Shown: positions 23,228-34,766 of the stretch, piece by piece | Position numbering within the stretch: position 1 is the first letter of the stretch | Layout: every line of letters starts with the position of its first letter | From: Fennellomyces sp. T-0311 | Lineage: Eukaryota; Mucoromycota; Mucoromycetes; Mucorales; Lichtheimiaceae | Direction of reading: 5' to 3' | NCBI GenBank assembly: GCA_025266875.1 | Contig: JALLLT010000081.1 | Location: 1-64,000 of the forward strand | DNA: 64,000 nt | Position numbers and translations under genes: made by a program | Notes under the pieces: model-generated | Database searches by the model: none | Told to the model about the DNA's origin: nothing | What the model saw: the letters and a program-made list of their open reading frames with translations, nothing else

Positions 23228-23770
23228 GGGTACAGGATTTTGCGCGTCAGATGGGGAAAGAATGGGTGGTTATTTAACTCAGAAATGGATAGTTTTTTGA
23301 TCAAGAGTGGGTAGTTTTTCGACCAAGAGTGGGTAGTTTTTCGACCAAGAGTGGATAATTTTTTCAACCAAGAGTGGATAATTTTTCACTCAAGAGTGGG
23401 TACTTTTTCAACCAGGAGTAGGTGGTTGTTCACTCAAGAGTGGGTGGTTGTTCACTCAAGAGTGGGTGGTTCTTCACCCAAGAGTGAATAGTTCTTCAAC
23501 CAAGAGTGGGTAGTTCTTCAACCAAGAGTAGGTGGTTGTTCACTCAAGAAGAGGTACTTTTTCAACCAAGAGTAGATGGTTGTTCACTCAAGAGTGGGTA
23601 GTTCTTCGCGAAATAGGGAGGGCTTTATAGTGCAAAGGACGCGTTTTTAGGCGTGAATTCGAGCACAAACGACCATTCTTATGTCAATTCATAACGAGAT
23701 TAGTTCGTTGCCAGGTGATTTATTTGAAAACTGGAATGGTAGCAAAACATCTTCATTTCAATGGTCTGTG
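23228..23770 (+). repeat. Left arm of a large inverted repeat (about 545 bp)
   Basis: The reverse complement of this stretch matches about 32955-33545 closely, including unique flanks on both sides of an internal minisatellite: the CATCTGACG..CAAAATCCTGTA side and the CTACCATTCCAG..CACCTGGCAA side. The arms are about 9.2 kb apart. Confidence 0.75.
23281..23616 (+). repeat. 22-bp minisatellite, about 15 units
   Basis: Imperfect tandem units such as GGGTAGTTCTTCAACCAAGAGT. Units vary mainly at TTCAACCAAG versus TTCACTCAAG and partly alternate. A period of 22 is not a multiple of three, so this is not a protein repeat. Confidence 0.85.
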
Positions 23771-24663
23771 GATGTTACAAAATAATATAGAGTACTGAGT
23801 AAATAAGCGCACCTTTCTAAGTTTCTTACACAAATCGTATTGTAACAATAATGTTCGCAAACAAGAACAAGCGTGATACCACTTCTCCACCTCCTGAAGC
23901 ACGAATCACCAAACGCATCAGAATGGGTGATGAGATGCACTCTTTGACACGTACTTTCAGCAATGCCAGCCTCGAAGATGATAACATCAGTAGGAATTAA
24001 GTTAAATGCTATTTTGTTGTAATGAATACTGTTGGTGCGGGGTTAAAAATTATAGTAAAAATCAAGGGTGACTGAAGCATACTGAACCAAACTCTTATGG
24101 CGAATCCGCACAAGTATTCCCTAACGATTAATTACTGTACTAGTTTCCTAATATGACCTTCAAATTGTACAACACTGTGTGCTTTAAAAAGCAAAACTTG
24201 ATCAGATGAATAAACAACAAGGCTTTTCTTCCCAGAGAAGGATAGGAGAAAGCTCTGCCGTGAGTGTGCTTTTGATTGTTGTAAATTCTAGTGTATTCAT
24301 AGTGATTTGTTTTATTAGTGATTTGTAATTGTTCCAGTGCTCCGTTGAGGGGTACTTTCATTTCTTTTCTAATTGTATCCTCGCACTGCAAGTGTGATTC
24401 AATTCCATTTCAATACTGCACTTGCGTATTGGCTCTTTCCAGATAATTATACAGATAGACTTTTGTTTTTGCGAAGTATTATATTTTGTTCTTTGCCCAC
24501 ATGGCAGGGCTTCTCTATACAGGTCCTACTGCTGACACTTTACTGGATCCGACACTACAATACCAACATCTGGTTATAGAGTCGAGAAGACTGCAAGCTC
24601 TGGCTGAACTGTTCAGCACTACGGCTGGCAATGCTGAAAACGGTAAATTGCTTATTTGTTTGC
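23771..24663. other. Spacer without recognisable gene
   Basis: About 0.9 kb with only short, unconvincing reading frames. I see no domain, RNA or terminal repeat. Confidence 0.5.
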
Positions 24664-24678
24664 GTCTTCATTAATAGT

Positions 24679-24766
24679 AATAAAGTGCAGCCTTCGCTTC
24701 GCCGCAGGGTTTGTGAACCCCTCCGCTGCGCTGCGTGTCACTGCACCCTTTGGGCTGCACTTTATT
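24679..24766. repeat. 88-bp hairpin-capable element, copy 1
   Basis: AATAAAGTGCAGCC at 24679 and its exact reverse complement ending at 24766 flank a GC-rich core with CGCTTCGC-type motifs. A near-identical copy lies at 26314-26398. Confidence 0.7.
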
Positions 24767-26313
24767 TCGCTTCGCTCTGGTGTGTTTTGAGAGGCAATGG
24801 TTGGTAATTTGTTTGAAAGGCAATGTTTGATAATTCAGTTTGAAAGGCCGCTGTATATTGCATGGTGGCAAAGCTGCATTGTCACTAACTACACCCTAAA
24901 TGGCTAACTATACCCTAAACCCTATTGGAATGCTATTGTGCATAGCATTATGCTTAGGAGCACGTCACCTGTCTCGCTACGCTCGACTGAATGATCCCCT
25001 TCGCTACGCTGCAGGTCATTTAATGGTGAGCCGGCTCATCATGATTGTTATACGTAGTAAAGACACATTAATTCACCTGGTTAGGTTAAGATAGATGACA
25101 ATGTTTGATCATTCGGTTTGTAAGGCAAGTGTATATTGCACGCTGACAAAGCTGCACTGCCTCTAACTACACCCTAAATGACTATTTACACCCTAAACCC
25201 TATAGGAATGCTATTGTGTATATTATTCTGTTAAGAAGCGCGTCACCTGTCTCGCTACGCTCGCCTGAATGATCCCTGTCGCTGCACTGCGGGTCATTCA
25301 ATGGTGAGCCGGCTCATCATGCTTGTTATTCATAGTAAAGACACATTAGTTTGCCTGGTTGGCTTAGGTAGATGACAATGTATGATCATTTGGTTGGAAA
25401 GGCAACTGTGTATTCTGCACTGGCAAAGCTGAACTGTTGTGAGACAGTACCTAGACACAGTTTTTATAAGCAGTAAAAACTGCGTTATTGATCGTTCTCT
25501 TCCTCAACGTCATCGGACGCAGACTGCTAGAACGGGTTCAGGTCATCCTCCTTCAGTTCATAGCAAAAGTCAACAAAGTGCACAGGGAAGCAGCATAGTA
25601 TTTTCTTACTACAGAGTCACTGCTCTCCTCTGACACAACATTCTCGACCAAAGCCTGATCATCCAACAGGTCCTGTTTGAGAGGCGATCTAAAGACCTTT
25701 GCAAAAAGGAATCGAGTTGGAAAACAACAGTGCCAGTTAGCTCAGATGTAGCACTAGTTCACAATGTGAAAAGTTGCTGTTTGCAAAAAGAAGTATAAGA
25801 ATCCTATGATGACCGGATGGTGAACAGATTGAACGAGGCGAAACCAAATGGTGGTGATGAGACTCAATTAAAAAACTCAGGTTGCTCAAAGAGTTGTCAG
25901 ACGTCAAAAAAAAGGCAATATAGCATGGTCCTCAGTATTGCAATAACGGTCGTCAGTGGTTAGAAAAGAAAAAAAGGTGGTGGGAAAAAAAGCTGATGGC
26001 GAGGTACAGTAAGGCTTTTTCGGGGTGAGGCTGTGATTTCCTTTTTTGAAAGTTAGCCATGAAAGTTAGCGGAGTAAGTTAGCGAGGACTTGATTCTTTT
26101 AATAGGTAGTCAGGCTGCTTAAAGAGCTGTTAAACGTAAAAAAAAACGGCAAGATAGCACGCGGCTCAGTATTTCAGTAGTGGTTGTCAGTGGTCAGAAA
26201 AGAAAAAAGGTGGTGGCGAGGTGCAGTAAGGTTTTCTCAAGATGGGACTGTGATTTCCTTTTCTTGAAAATTAGTGGAGAAAGTTAGCAGACTCGATTCT
26301 TTTAATAGGTAGA

Positions 26314-26398
26314 TAAAGTGCAGCCTTCGCTTCGCCGCAGGGTTTGTGAGCCCCTCCGCTGCGCTGCGTGTCACTGCACCCTTTGGGCTGCACTTTAT
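26314..26398. repeat. 85-bp hairpin-capable element, copy 2
   Basis: ATAAAGTGCAGCC (26314-26326) and GGCTGCACTTTAT (26386-26398) form a 13-bp perfect stem. The core differs from copy 1 by only a few bases. It marks the start of the second macro-block. Confidence 0.7.
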
Positions 26399-28839
26399 TT
26401 CGCTCCACTCCGGTGTGTTTTGAGAGGCAATGTTTGATAATTTGTTTGGAAGGCAATGTTTGATAACTCAGTTTGAAAGGCCGCTGTATATTGCACGGTG
26501 GTAAAGCTGCATTGTCACTAACTACACCCTAAATGGCTAACTATACCCTAAACCCTATTGGAATGCTATTGTGCATAGCATTATGCTTAGGAGCACGTCA
26601 CCTGTCTCGCTACGCTCGACTGAATGATCCCCTTCGCTACGCTGCAGGTCATTCAACGGTGAGCCGGCTCATCATGATTGTTATACATAGTAAAGACACA
26701 TTAATTCACCTGGTTAGGTTAAGATAGATGACAATGTTTGATCATTGTAAGGCAAGTGTATATTGCACGCTGACAAAGCTGCACTGCCACTAACTACACC
26801 CTAAATGGCTAACTATACCCTAAATGACTATCTACACCCTAAACCCTATAGGAATGCTATTGTGTATATTATCATGCTTAGGAGCACGTCACCTGTCTCG
26901 CTATGCTCGACTGAATGATCCCCTTCGCTGCGCTGCAGGTCATTCAACGGTGAGCCGGCTCATCATGCTTGCTGTTCATAATAATGACACATTAGTTTAC
27001 CTGGTTGGGTTATATAGATGATAATATTTGATCATTCGGTTTGAAAGGCAACTGTATATTGCATGCAGGCAAAGCAGCATTGTCATTAACTACACGCTAA
27101 ATGGCTAACTACGCCCTAAACCCTATTGGAATGCTATTGTGTATGTTACTGTGGTTAGGAGCACGTCATCTGTCTCGCTACGCTCGCCTGAATGATCCCC
27201 TTCGCTACGCTTCGGGTCATTCAACGGTGAGCCGGCTCATCATGCTTGTTCTACGTAGTAAAGATACATTAATTCACCAGGTTGGGTTAGATAGATGACT
27301 ATGTTTGATAACTTGGCTTGGAAAGCAAATGTGTATTGCGCACTGGCAAGGCTACATTGTCATTAACTACACCCTAAACCCTATTGGAATGCTGTTGTGT
27401 ATATTATTATGCTTATTATTTTGTTAAGGAGCACGTCACCTGTCTCGCTATGCTCGACTGAATAATCCCCTTCGCTGCGCTTCGGGTCATTCAACGGTGA
27501 GCCGGCTCATCATGCTTGTTCTACGTAGTAAAGATACATTAATTCACCTGGTTGGGTTAGATAGATGACAATGTTTGATCACTTGGTTTGAAAAGCAAAT
27601 GTATATTGCGCACTGGCAAAGCTGCATTGTCATTAACTACACCCTAAACCCTATTGGAATGCTGTTGTGTATATTATTATGCTTATTATTTGTTAAGAAG
27701 CACGTCACCTGTCTCGCTATGCTCGACTGAATGATCCCCTTCGCTGCGCTGCGGGTCATTCAACGGTGAGCTGGCTCATCATGCTTGTTATTCATAGTAA
27801 AGACACATTAGTTTACCTGGTTGTCTTAGGTAGATGACAATGTATGATCATTTGATTGGAAAGGCAACTGTATATTGCGCACTGGCAAAGCTGAACAGTT
27901 GTGAGACAGTACCTAGACACGGTTTTTATAAGAAGTAAAAACTGCTTTATCAATCGTTCTCTTCCTCAACGTCATCGAACGCAGACTGGTAGAACGGGTA
28001 CAGGTCATCCACCATCATTTCATAGCAAAAGTTAACAATGTACACAGGGAAGCAGCGTAGTATTTTCTTACTGCAGAGTCACTGCTCTCTGCTGACACAG
28101 CATTCTCGACCAAAGCCTGATCATCCAACAGGTCCTGTTTGGGAGGGCGATCTAAAAGACCTTTGTAAGAAGGAAGTGAGTTGGAAAACAACAGTGTCAG
28201 TTAGCTCAGATGTAGCACTAGTTCACAACGTGAAAAGTTGCTGCTTGAAAAAAAAGTATCAGAATCTCATGATGAACAGATGGTGAACATATTGAAAGAG
28301 GCGAAACCAAATGGTGGTAATGAGACCCAATTAAAAAACTCAGGTTGCTCAAAGAGTTGTCAGACGTCAAAAAAAAGGCAATATAGCATGGTCCTCAGTA
28401 TTGCAATAACGGTCGTCAGTGGTTAGAAAAGAAAAAAGGTGGTGGGAAAAAAAGCTGATGGCGAGGTACAGTAAGGGTTTTTCAGAGTGAGGCTGTGATT
28501 TCCCTTTTTTGAAACTTAGCGGAATAAGTTAGCTGAAAACTCGATTCTTTTAGTAGGTAGTCAGGCTGTTCAAACAGTTGTCAGACGTAAAAAAAAGGAA
28601 AGATGGCACGGTCCTCAGTATTTCGATAATGGTTGTCAGCTGTTAGAAAAGAAAAAAGGTGGTTGTAAAAAAAAAGTTGGCAAGGTACAGTAAGGTTTTC
28701 TCAAGGTGGGACTGCAATTTCCTTTTCTTGAAAATTAGCGGAGAAAGTTAGCAGGCTCGATTCTTTTAATAGGTAGATAACATCGGCACAGAGCGCAAAG
28801 AGGAAGATTTGTAGAATCTTGAAGTGACTGACGAAGATT

Positions 28840-30190
28840 ATGAAATGGCTGAAGCTAACCCTCCTCTTACGACCGACCCTGCCTCTTCCTCTGCGCGTGC
28901 TTCTCTTGCCTGTGTCTGCCTCTCTCCCTGTGCCTGCCTCTCTCTTTGTGCCTGCCTCTCTACCCGTCTCTTCCTCTCACACTTTCTCTGTTGCTACCTC
29001 TGTTGCTACCTCTTCCTCTGTGGTTTCCTCTTCTTCTGCACCTGCTTCTATTGCCAAGAAGCAAAGGAAGCCGCGCCCTCAAATTAGGGAGTATGCCAAG
29101 TTGAAAGGTGGCGAAATCGACGTTGGCATGTCCCACCTGGTTGCAAAGGGGTACACAAAGAAAAATGCTGCCTCTGCAGCAACTGTTAAGCAGAGTACCC
29201 TCCAGACGTACGACATGAGATGTAGAGCCAATGGTAATGAGAAAGTGACGAAAAAGAAGAGAGGCCCACAACCGAAACGAATAATCATCCCTGAGATTAA
29301 GCAGGCCATTTGTGAGTACCTTGTCCTTCACAGTATTGTGACAGTTCACCAGGTCAAAGGGATGATTGCGCAGAGGTTCAAAAAAACTATCGCATTTAAC
29401 ACAATGCAAAAGTATCTGTGCAAGGATTTTAAGCTTGGGCTACGTGGAGTTCATACCTGGCCTGAACTTTTGGAAGCTGACGACGAAGACGATGTGGACG
29501 GTGAAACTGTAGAAACGCAACATTAGTGCCTAGTTCTTGGCATGGATCTTATGGGTGCCCATGGAACCAAGTGTGTGTTTGTTGGCGAAGCAGGATTTGA
29601 CGTCAACTACCGCCGTCGTTTCCCTTCAGGAAAAGAGGATGAACTGGTCACCATATGAGAGAGCATGGAACCAGTTCCACAGATGAAGATTATTCTCGCA
29701 ATCAAAAGCAGAAAGCTCATTCATATGAAGGAGAGCTATGTCCAGGAAAGACGACAGACGAGGATGTTCTGCGCTTTTTATAGAATTTAATAGCCCAGAT
29801 GGACAAAGTTGAATTGTATTTCGGTTGGCATATTGTTTTCAATGCTGCGTCGCCAGATATGGAGAAGGCAATTTGGCAAGCTCTCAAAGGCCATCCGTAC
29901 ACACCCATCTTCTTGCCACGTTGCTCCTTCTTGCACAACCTGGTGTTTAGTTTCCTCAATGAAGCAATAGTGACGATGCCGCGTAGGGAGCTGAACCCCA
30001 GGGAGAAAGGCGCATTGGATAAGGAGAAAGATAACACTAGTAATACTGGTGACAAAACACTGCATGACCACATGAAGGCCACAATGTTGGAAGTGCCACA
30101 GTTATGGTGCAAACCTGGGCCCTCACAGCATTTTCCGTTTCGTGCAATGCCAGTGCGTAGGTGCATTCACCATTTCGTTCCTTTAACAGT
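28840..30190 (+). pseudogene. DDE_3-like transposase, inactivated
   Basis: The first reading frame (28840-29526) begins with a Pro/Ser/Ala-rich stretch, then a basic helix-turn-helix-like region (KLKGGEIDVGMSHLV..KYLCKDF) typical of the N-terminus of Tc1/IS630-related fungal transposases, and ends in an acidic tail at TAG. Downstream, still in sense, come CVFVGEAGFDVNYRRRF, where the first catalytic Asp of the usual DEAGF motif is Gly, and around 29825-30000 AIWQALKGHPYTPIFLPR, corresponding to the region after the second Asp, whose motif reads FNAASPD. Stops and frame changes separate the parts. Both expected catalytic positions look lost, so the copy is dead. It sits immediately right of the tandem repeat domain. 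Confidence 0.55.
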
Positions 30191-30770
30191 GCTTACCTTC
30201 CTTTCCACGCCATTACCTTCCCTACTCCATGACACTACATAATGCTTTGCCCCCTATAACCCATCATTATTTCTTCGTTGTTATATATGTATATATGCTC
30301 CCTTTTCTTTCATCTCTCAATATGTTTCCCTATGCCTTATGTATATGCTCCATTACCTATGTATATGAATTTCTTTCTATTATTTTTTCGTACTATATGT
30401 ACACTGGACTTTTTAACCTACTATTAATGCTTACCTTCCTACTAATTTCATCGTTTATGCAATTTCTGTAATAGAATGAAAGAATATGGTGCATACGTAA
30501 ATACTAGCCCTGTTAAAAGAAAGTAGCCAAGTACCTAACACCATGACACATAGATTCCTACTGTGTTGAGTCATGTGTAGGTACTACGTATTCATGGAAA
30601 TAGATTAAGAAAAGAAGTGTACTTCTGTAATTGTATCTGCTTATTTTAAGAAATAAGTGAACAAGAGCGAAAAAGATATACGTAAAAGAAACAAGCTGTA
30701 TAGTCAGCTAAAGGTGGTTAGCAAAGTTATGACAATGGTCAAAGTACGTCACTGCATGAGCGACATAATT
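30191..30770. other. Spacer without recognisable gene
   Basis: AT-rich. An imperfect inverted repeat around GTACCTA..TAGGTAC lies at about 30530-30585. Nothing else is seen. Confidence 0.5.
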
Positions 30771-32214
30771 CTAATAGTCGCTGAGGGTAACATGAGACAT
30801 TGCCTCTGTTAGACGGCGTGCCACTATGTCATTTGAGCTTTCTGGCCCTTCGCTGCTGTTCTGTTCGACCAGATCCTGGTCTCCGTCATCACCCTCTTTC
30901 TCATCTTCTGATTCCGTGTCACTTAATGGATCCTGTCGATAAAGTGCCTTGACTTTCGAAAACATGTTTTCGATAGGATTCAACATAGGAGAGTATGGAG
31001 AAAGAAAAACGATCTGATGGCATTCGTCTTTAAGAGCATCTGCAATAAAGTCTGTTTTGTGGATAGATGCATTATCACACACAAAGAAGCAGTTCTTCTT
31101 ATTGTCTTTCTTCAGTTTCTTCATGACAGCTTTCACAAATGCAAGAAAGTCATAGCTGTTTGTTCCACCTTTGTCAGTCTTGATGCAGGCTTCTACAAGA
31201 CCATCATTCGATATGGCCGGCACTACAGATGTAGCTTTGGACCTCATCACTGAAACGTCGACATGTGCGGGTTGACCACGCTGGGACCACGCATTGTTTC
31301 TGACCATGGTGGCATTAAAAGATGCTTCGTCTAGAAAGACACAGTTCCACTTGTAGTTGATCTTTCCGCTGTCGATGTTATCTCTAACATATTCCATACG
31401 AAGTCTTTTGGTCTTGTCACTGTTACGACGAATAGGGTACCGCTGTGCGCACTTGAGGGTGACATTGCAGCACTGTATGAGATGCCGATAAATTGTGGAA
31501 GGATTCAATTTAACATCGAATTCCCTGCGATATCTACTCTGAAGCTGATTTAGCGTAGCTGTTTTGTGCTGCCGTATGAAATTCATGAGGAACAAATGCC
31601 CAGCAGCCATGATCTTTTGTTGACGTGCCACCGGAACACGTTCATCAGTTCGTTCAAACTGTTTAAAATGTTGCTCAATCATTGATGATGGAATCCCCAT
31701 AAGTTTAGAAACGTGTGCAGGCATGTATCCAAACTGCGTCATCATTCCTACCACTTTCTCTATCACTCTTGGCGACTGAACTTCATATTTACGGCCACTA
31801 AGGAATATATTTTAACTTCCTTGATCAATCACGGAATTAATAAGAACGATCGAGATATCTGGTATGAACAACTCGGGTACGAGAAGTAATAGAGGCATTG
31901 AGAGCAACGCTATGTAAATGATACACGCCTTCTTCATCGCTCTCTTCCCTTTTGTTCATATCCATATCTTCGTCAATACCCCGGATTCTGTGTGCATCAG
32001 CGGCAAACTGCACAGAGTAGCCTGCTGCATGATTATCCAGGTCTTTATCATGCCACCAGTCAAGTACATCTTCCTCTTCTTGTATCTCCTCCTCCTCCTC
32101 CTCCTCCTCTTCCTCTTCCTCTTCCTCTTCCTTCTCCCCATTCTTTTGCTCGATGTCTTTAAGAAAAGTAAGAAATGATGCATGCGATGTCATTCCAATT
32201 ATGTACGATACCAT
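30771..32214 (-). pseudogene. DDE_3/IS630-like transposase, core intact, N-terminus disrupted
   Basis: The main frame (30771-31766 and slightly upstream) encodes a transposase related to Tc1/IS630. It has a helix-turn-helix region starting around SGRKYEVQSPRVIEKV, then the core with all three acids (CVFLDEASFN, FFVCDNASIHK, SPYSPMLNPIENMF), and a short acidic tail. The ATG at 32214 begins an upstream frame with a Glu run of about 15 residues, DVLDWWHDKDLDNHAAG and TRVVHTRYLD, ending at TAA near 31840. The gap between the two frames holds a frame change and a further in-frame TAA, with no clean GT..AG intron, so I read it as a small disruption rather than an intron. Its DDE core is the best preserved among the genes of the repeat domain. 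Confidence 0.65.
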
Positions 32215-32463
32215 GTTCTTCAGTTATCGAATTTCCCATTGCTTCTCAAGAAGTTATTGCAGTAACGGATCTAGTGCGCGGTGCTCGCAAGTGTTGGATG
32301 GCACTTGGAGCAGATCGCTTTCTGGATGAACGTTGCTTTTGAATGGAACGGGTCATGAGTAAGCATAAAAAAAAGAGGTAGCGCTGTTACAATTTAATCC
32401 AACTCTGTTACTATGCCAAAGCCGTAAGTTGTGTAAAAGCTCTTTGAATGATACAACTATGTT

Positions 32464-32781
32464 TTATTTTAAATTTAGATAATGTAATTCTCCAGCAAGA
32501 TGGCGAATGTCCATCTTAGCTAACTCCTGTTGTCGCTCTCTTATTTCAGGTTTCAATGAAAACAGTCCATCTGATGCTTTTTGCAGCTCCTGATCGCTAG
32601 GACCTCTCTTTCTCTTTTTGGGTTTTGCACCATCAGTAGTTTTCGTCTTCTCGGTAATACAGATGCTCTGCACCACTTTCTTCTTCTTCAAGATCTTTTT
32701 CTTTATCGCCTTATCTTTGTATACGAGTTTCTCGGGTGAGGGTAGTGGCCTTTTACGTAAACTACTTCTTGTTATTGCCAT
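32464..32781 (-). CDS. Hypothetical small basic protein (105 aa)
   Basis: Not recognised. The ATG at 32781 opens a Lys/Arg-rich frame with a run of Lys near residues 28-40, a PKKRKRGPSD segment that resembles a nuclear localisation signal, and a helical C-terminus (EIRERQQELAKMDIRHLAGEL). It lies upstream of the DDE_3-like gene in the same orientation and could be an extra exon or accessory gene of that element. It could also be chance coding. Confidence 0.3.
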   Translation of the reverse strand: MAITRSSLRKRPLPSPEKLVYKDKAIKKKILKKKKVVQSICITEKTKTTDGAKPKKRKRGPSDQELQKASDGLFSLKPEIRERQQELAKMDIRHLAGELHYLNLK

Positions 32782-32954
32782 GGTTTCAGACAGAGAAGTG
32801 CGACTTACGCTGAGTGGAGAACAAACCTTACACACCTTAGATCACATGATGTATTACTTACTAACTATCGCACCTTAATATGATAGTATCCTTTCTTCAA
32901 CAGAACAGCTTATTACAACGAATTCTTTGCATACATGTTAAATCATTGCAGTTC

Positions 32955-33545
32955 ACCGACCATTGAGATGAAGATGTTTTGCTACCATTCCAGTTTTCAA
33001 ATAAATCACCTGGCAATGAACTAATCTCGCTATGAATTAACATAAGAATGGTCGGTTGTGCTTGAATTCATGCCTGAAAACGCGTTCTTTGCACTATAAA
33101 TCCCTCTCTATTTCGCGAAGAACTACCCACTCTTGAGTGAACAACCATCTATTCTTGGTTGAAAAAGTACCCCTTCTTGAGTGAACAACTATAGACCCTT
33201 GAGTGAACAACCACCTACTCCTGGTTGAAGAACTACCCACTCTTGGGTGAAGAGCTACCCACTTTTGAGTGAACAACCACATACTCTTGGTTGAAGAACT
33301 ACCCACTCTTGAGTGAACAACCACCTACTCCTGGTTGAAAAAGTACCCACTCTTGAGTGAAAAATTATCCACTCTTGGTTGAAAAAATTATCCACTCTTG
33401 GTCGAAAAACTACCCACTTTTGGTCGGAGAAACTACCCGCTCTTGGTTGAAAAACTACCTACTCTTGATCAAAAAACTATCCATTTCTGAGTTAAATAAC
33501 CACCCATTCTTTCCCCATCTGACGTGCAAAATCCTGTACAGCCTT
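32955..33545 (-). repeat. Right arm of the large inverted repeat
   Basis: Reverse-complement counterpart of 23228-23770, with the same order of unique flank, minisatellite and unique flank. It is slightly longer because its minisatellite has more units. Confidence 0.75.
33118..33491 (-). repeat. 22-bp minisatellite, about 17 units (inverted copy)
   Basis: Units such as ACTACCCACTCTTGGTTGAAGA are the reverse complement of those at 23281-23616. Unit number and some unit variants differ from the left array, so the arrays have diverged by unit gain or loss. Confidence 0.85.
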
Positions 33546-33699
33546 GGGAATACATTTGTTAGTGAAGAGGAACCGGTAGCAGTGAATTGTTATCTAAGCT
33601 TTTGAAAGGGCCAGTGGAAGATTGAAAAAAGTGAAAGAAAATAGGAAAAGAAGCAGCAATAACAGTTTGCATTAGAAACAAGAATATATGTGTAACTAT

Positions 33700-34420
33700 T
33701 GATAGACCTGTTGGTAGCTCTGCCAACTTTCCCTTTTTTCCTTTCTCTCTCTCTTTCTCTCCCTCTTCTATTATCATATCATATATATTATCATTATCAG
33801 TATTAAAAAAGATGTACAAAAACCAAAAACAATAAATAATATAAAAACTGGAAACCCACAAGTACCTCAAACACCCACAATTACCTAATAGAGTAGCCCA
33901 GTAGCCAGAATCTTCTTTGCTGCGGCACTCTACATCTCAATTACTGCGGCAGCTGCACCACCACTAGCCAGCAATTAGCCTGCATGAACAACACCAATCA
34001 CCTTTACCCCCACTGCTGTGGCAACTACACCATCATCAATTGGTTACTGTACGCACCTATCACAGCTAGGATAGCTAGTACTGCGCCATTGTATCGAAAG
34101 ATATAAATAAGAAGCACTTTTCATTAAATAAACATTGGTCAATTGATTACATTTATCAACATCCCAACCTAAATACTTTATAGTTATCAGTGTTGTTTAG
34201 TACCCTGCAATTAGGATTACTGTTTATCGATCAAGCAATAAAGACAATTTGCTTTACTATCCATTTTCTATTTCCAATCCTCAATCCTCTTTAGGATCCA
34301 TCTATACAAACGTCTGTAACAAACGATATTGTTGCTGGTGCTCACTCTATTTTGGTGTACTCAACTACCGATTTATACAACAACCGACTACTATACACCT
34401 GACCCAAAACGACACCAACA
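33700..34420 (+). repeat. 721-bp LTR-like repeat, copy 2, flanked by CTAT
   Basis: Direct copy of 22067-22783 with the same TGATAGAC start, CCAACA end, pyrimidine microsatellite and TATA-like region. CTAT precedes (33696-33699) and follows (34421-34424). Scattered substitutions separate the copies. Confidence 0.6.
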
Positions 34421-34766
34421 CTATGCATCCACTGGAAATAAAAGGCCCTACCGCACCTGATGCCTTCACTTCTTTATCCATCTACACACCTGGAGGTGTG
34501 AGAATATATAATAGGCAAGTCCATGTACCTCAGTAAAGTATGATTGGCTAACAGCTGCAGATAGTTGGGGGCACATGCTGGGAACTGTCTGAATACTGGG
34601 AGAAGAGACAGCTTTTTGGGAGAGACTGTTACAAACATTCTCTATTTGGAAAGAATGGTAGCACAGAGTTCGAGAGCTCTGCTAAGTCTATTATCACGAG
34701 CTGTAAGATCCATATGAGCATTAGAAACATACTTTAATCAATATAAAATAAAATGATACAGTAATA

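Larger units (their letters stand above)
24664..28790 (+). repeat. Nested tandem repeat domain (two macro-blocks of 270-bp units)
   Basis: Two related blocks, about 24664-26310 and 26311-28790, start alike (AAAGTGCAGCCTTCGCTTCG) and end in the same 0.9-kb segment (GTGAGACAGTACCTAGACAC.. near 25440 and 27900). Inside are seven units of roughly 270 bp marked by CACCTGTCTCGCTACGCTCG or a near variant (around 24965, 25244, 26599, 26889, 27166, 27437, 27708): two in the first block and five in the second. Each unit carries ACCCTAAACCCTAT and a GC-rich inverted motif. The 0.9-kb segment is itself made of internal duplicates. Short open frames of 64-65 codons recur in four units. Confidence 0.8.

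Noticed and set aside
23281..23616. Regularly spaced short repeats resembling a CRISPR array
   Set aside because: Units of 22 bp are contiguous, without unique spacers, and the context is eukaryotic. It is a minisatellite.
30530..30585. Terminal inverted repeat of the DDE_3 element
   Set aside because: The inverted repeat is imperfect and folds on itself. No partner was found upstream of the gene.
32050..32160. Leucine-rich membrane protein on the plus strand
   Set aside because: It is the complement of the Glu run of the transposase N-terminus read on the other strand.
22788..33699. A complete 12-kb LTR retrotransposon bounded by the 0.72-kb direct repeats
   Set aside because: No gag or pol, primer-binding site or polypurine tract lies between the repeats, and each copy has its own CTAT flanks.
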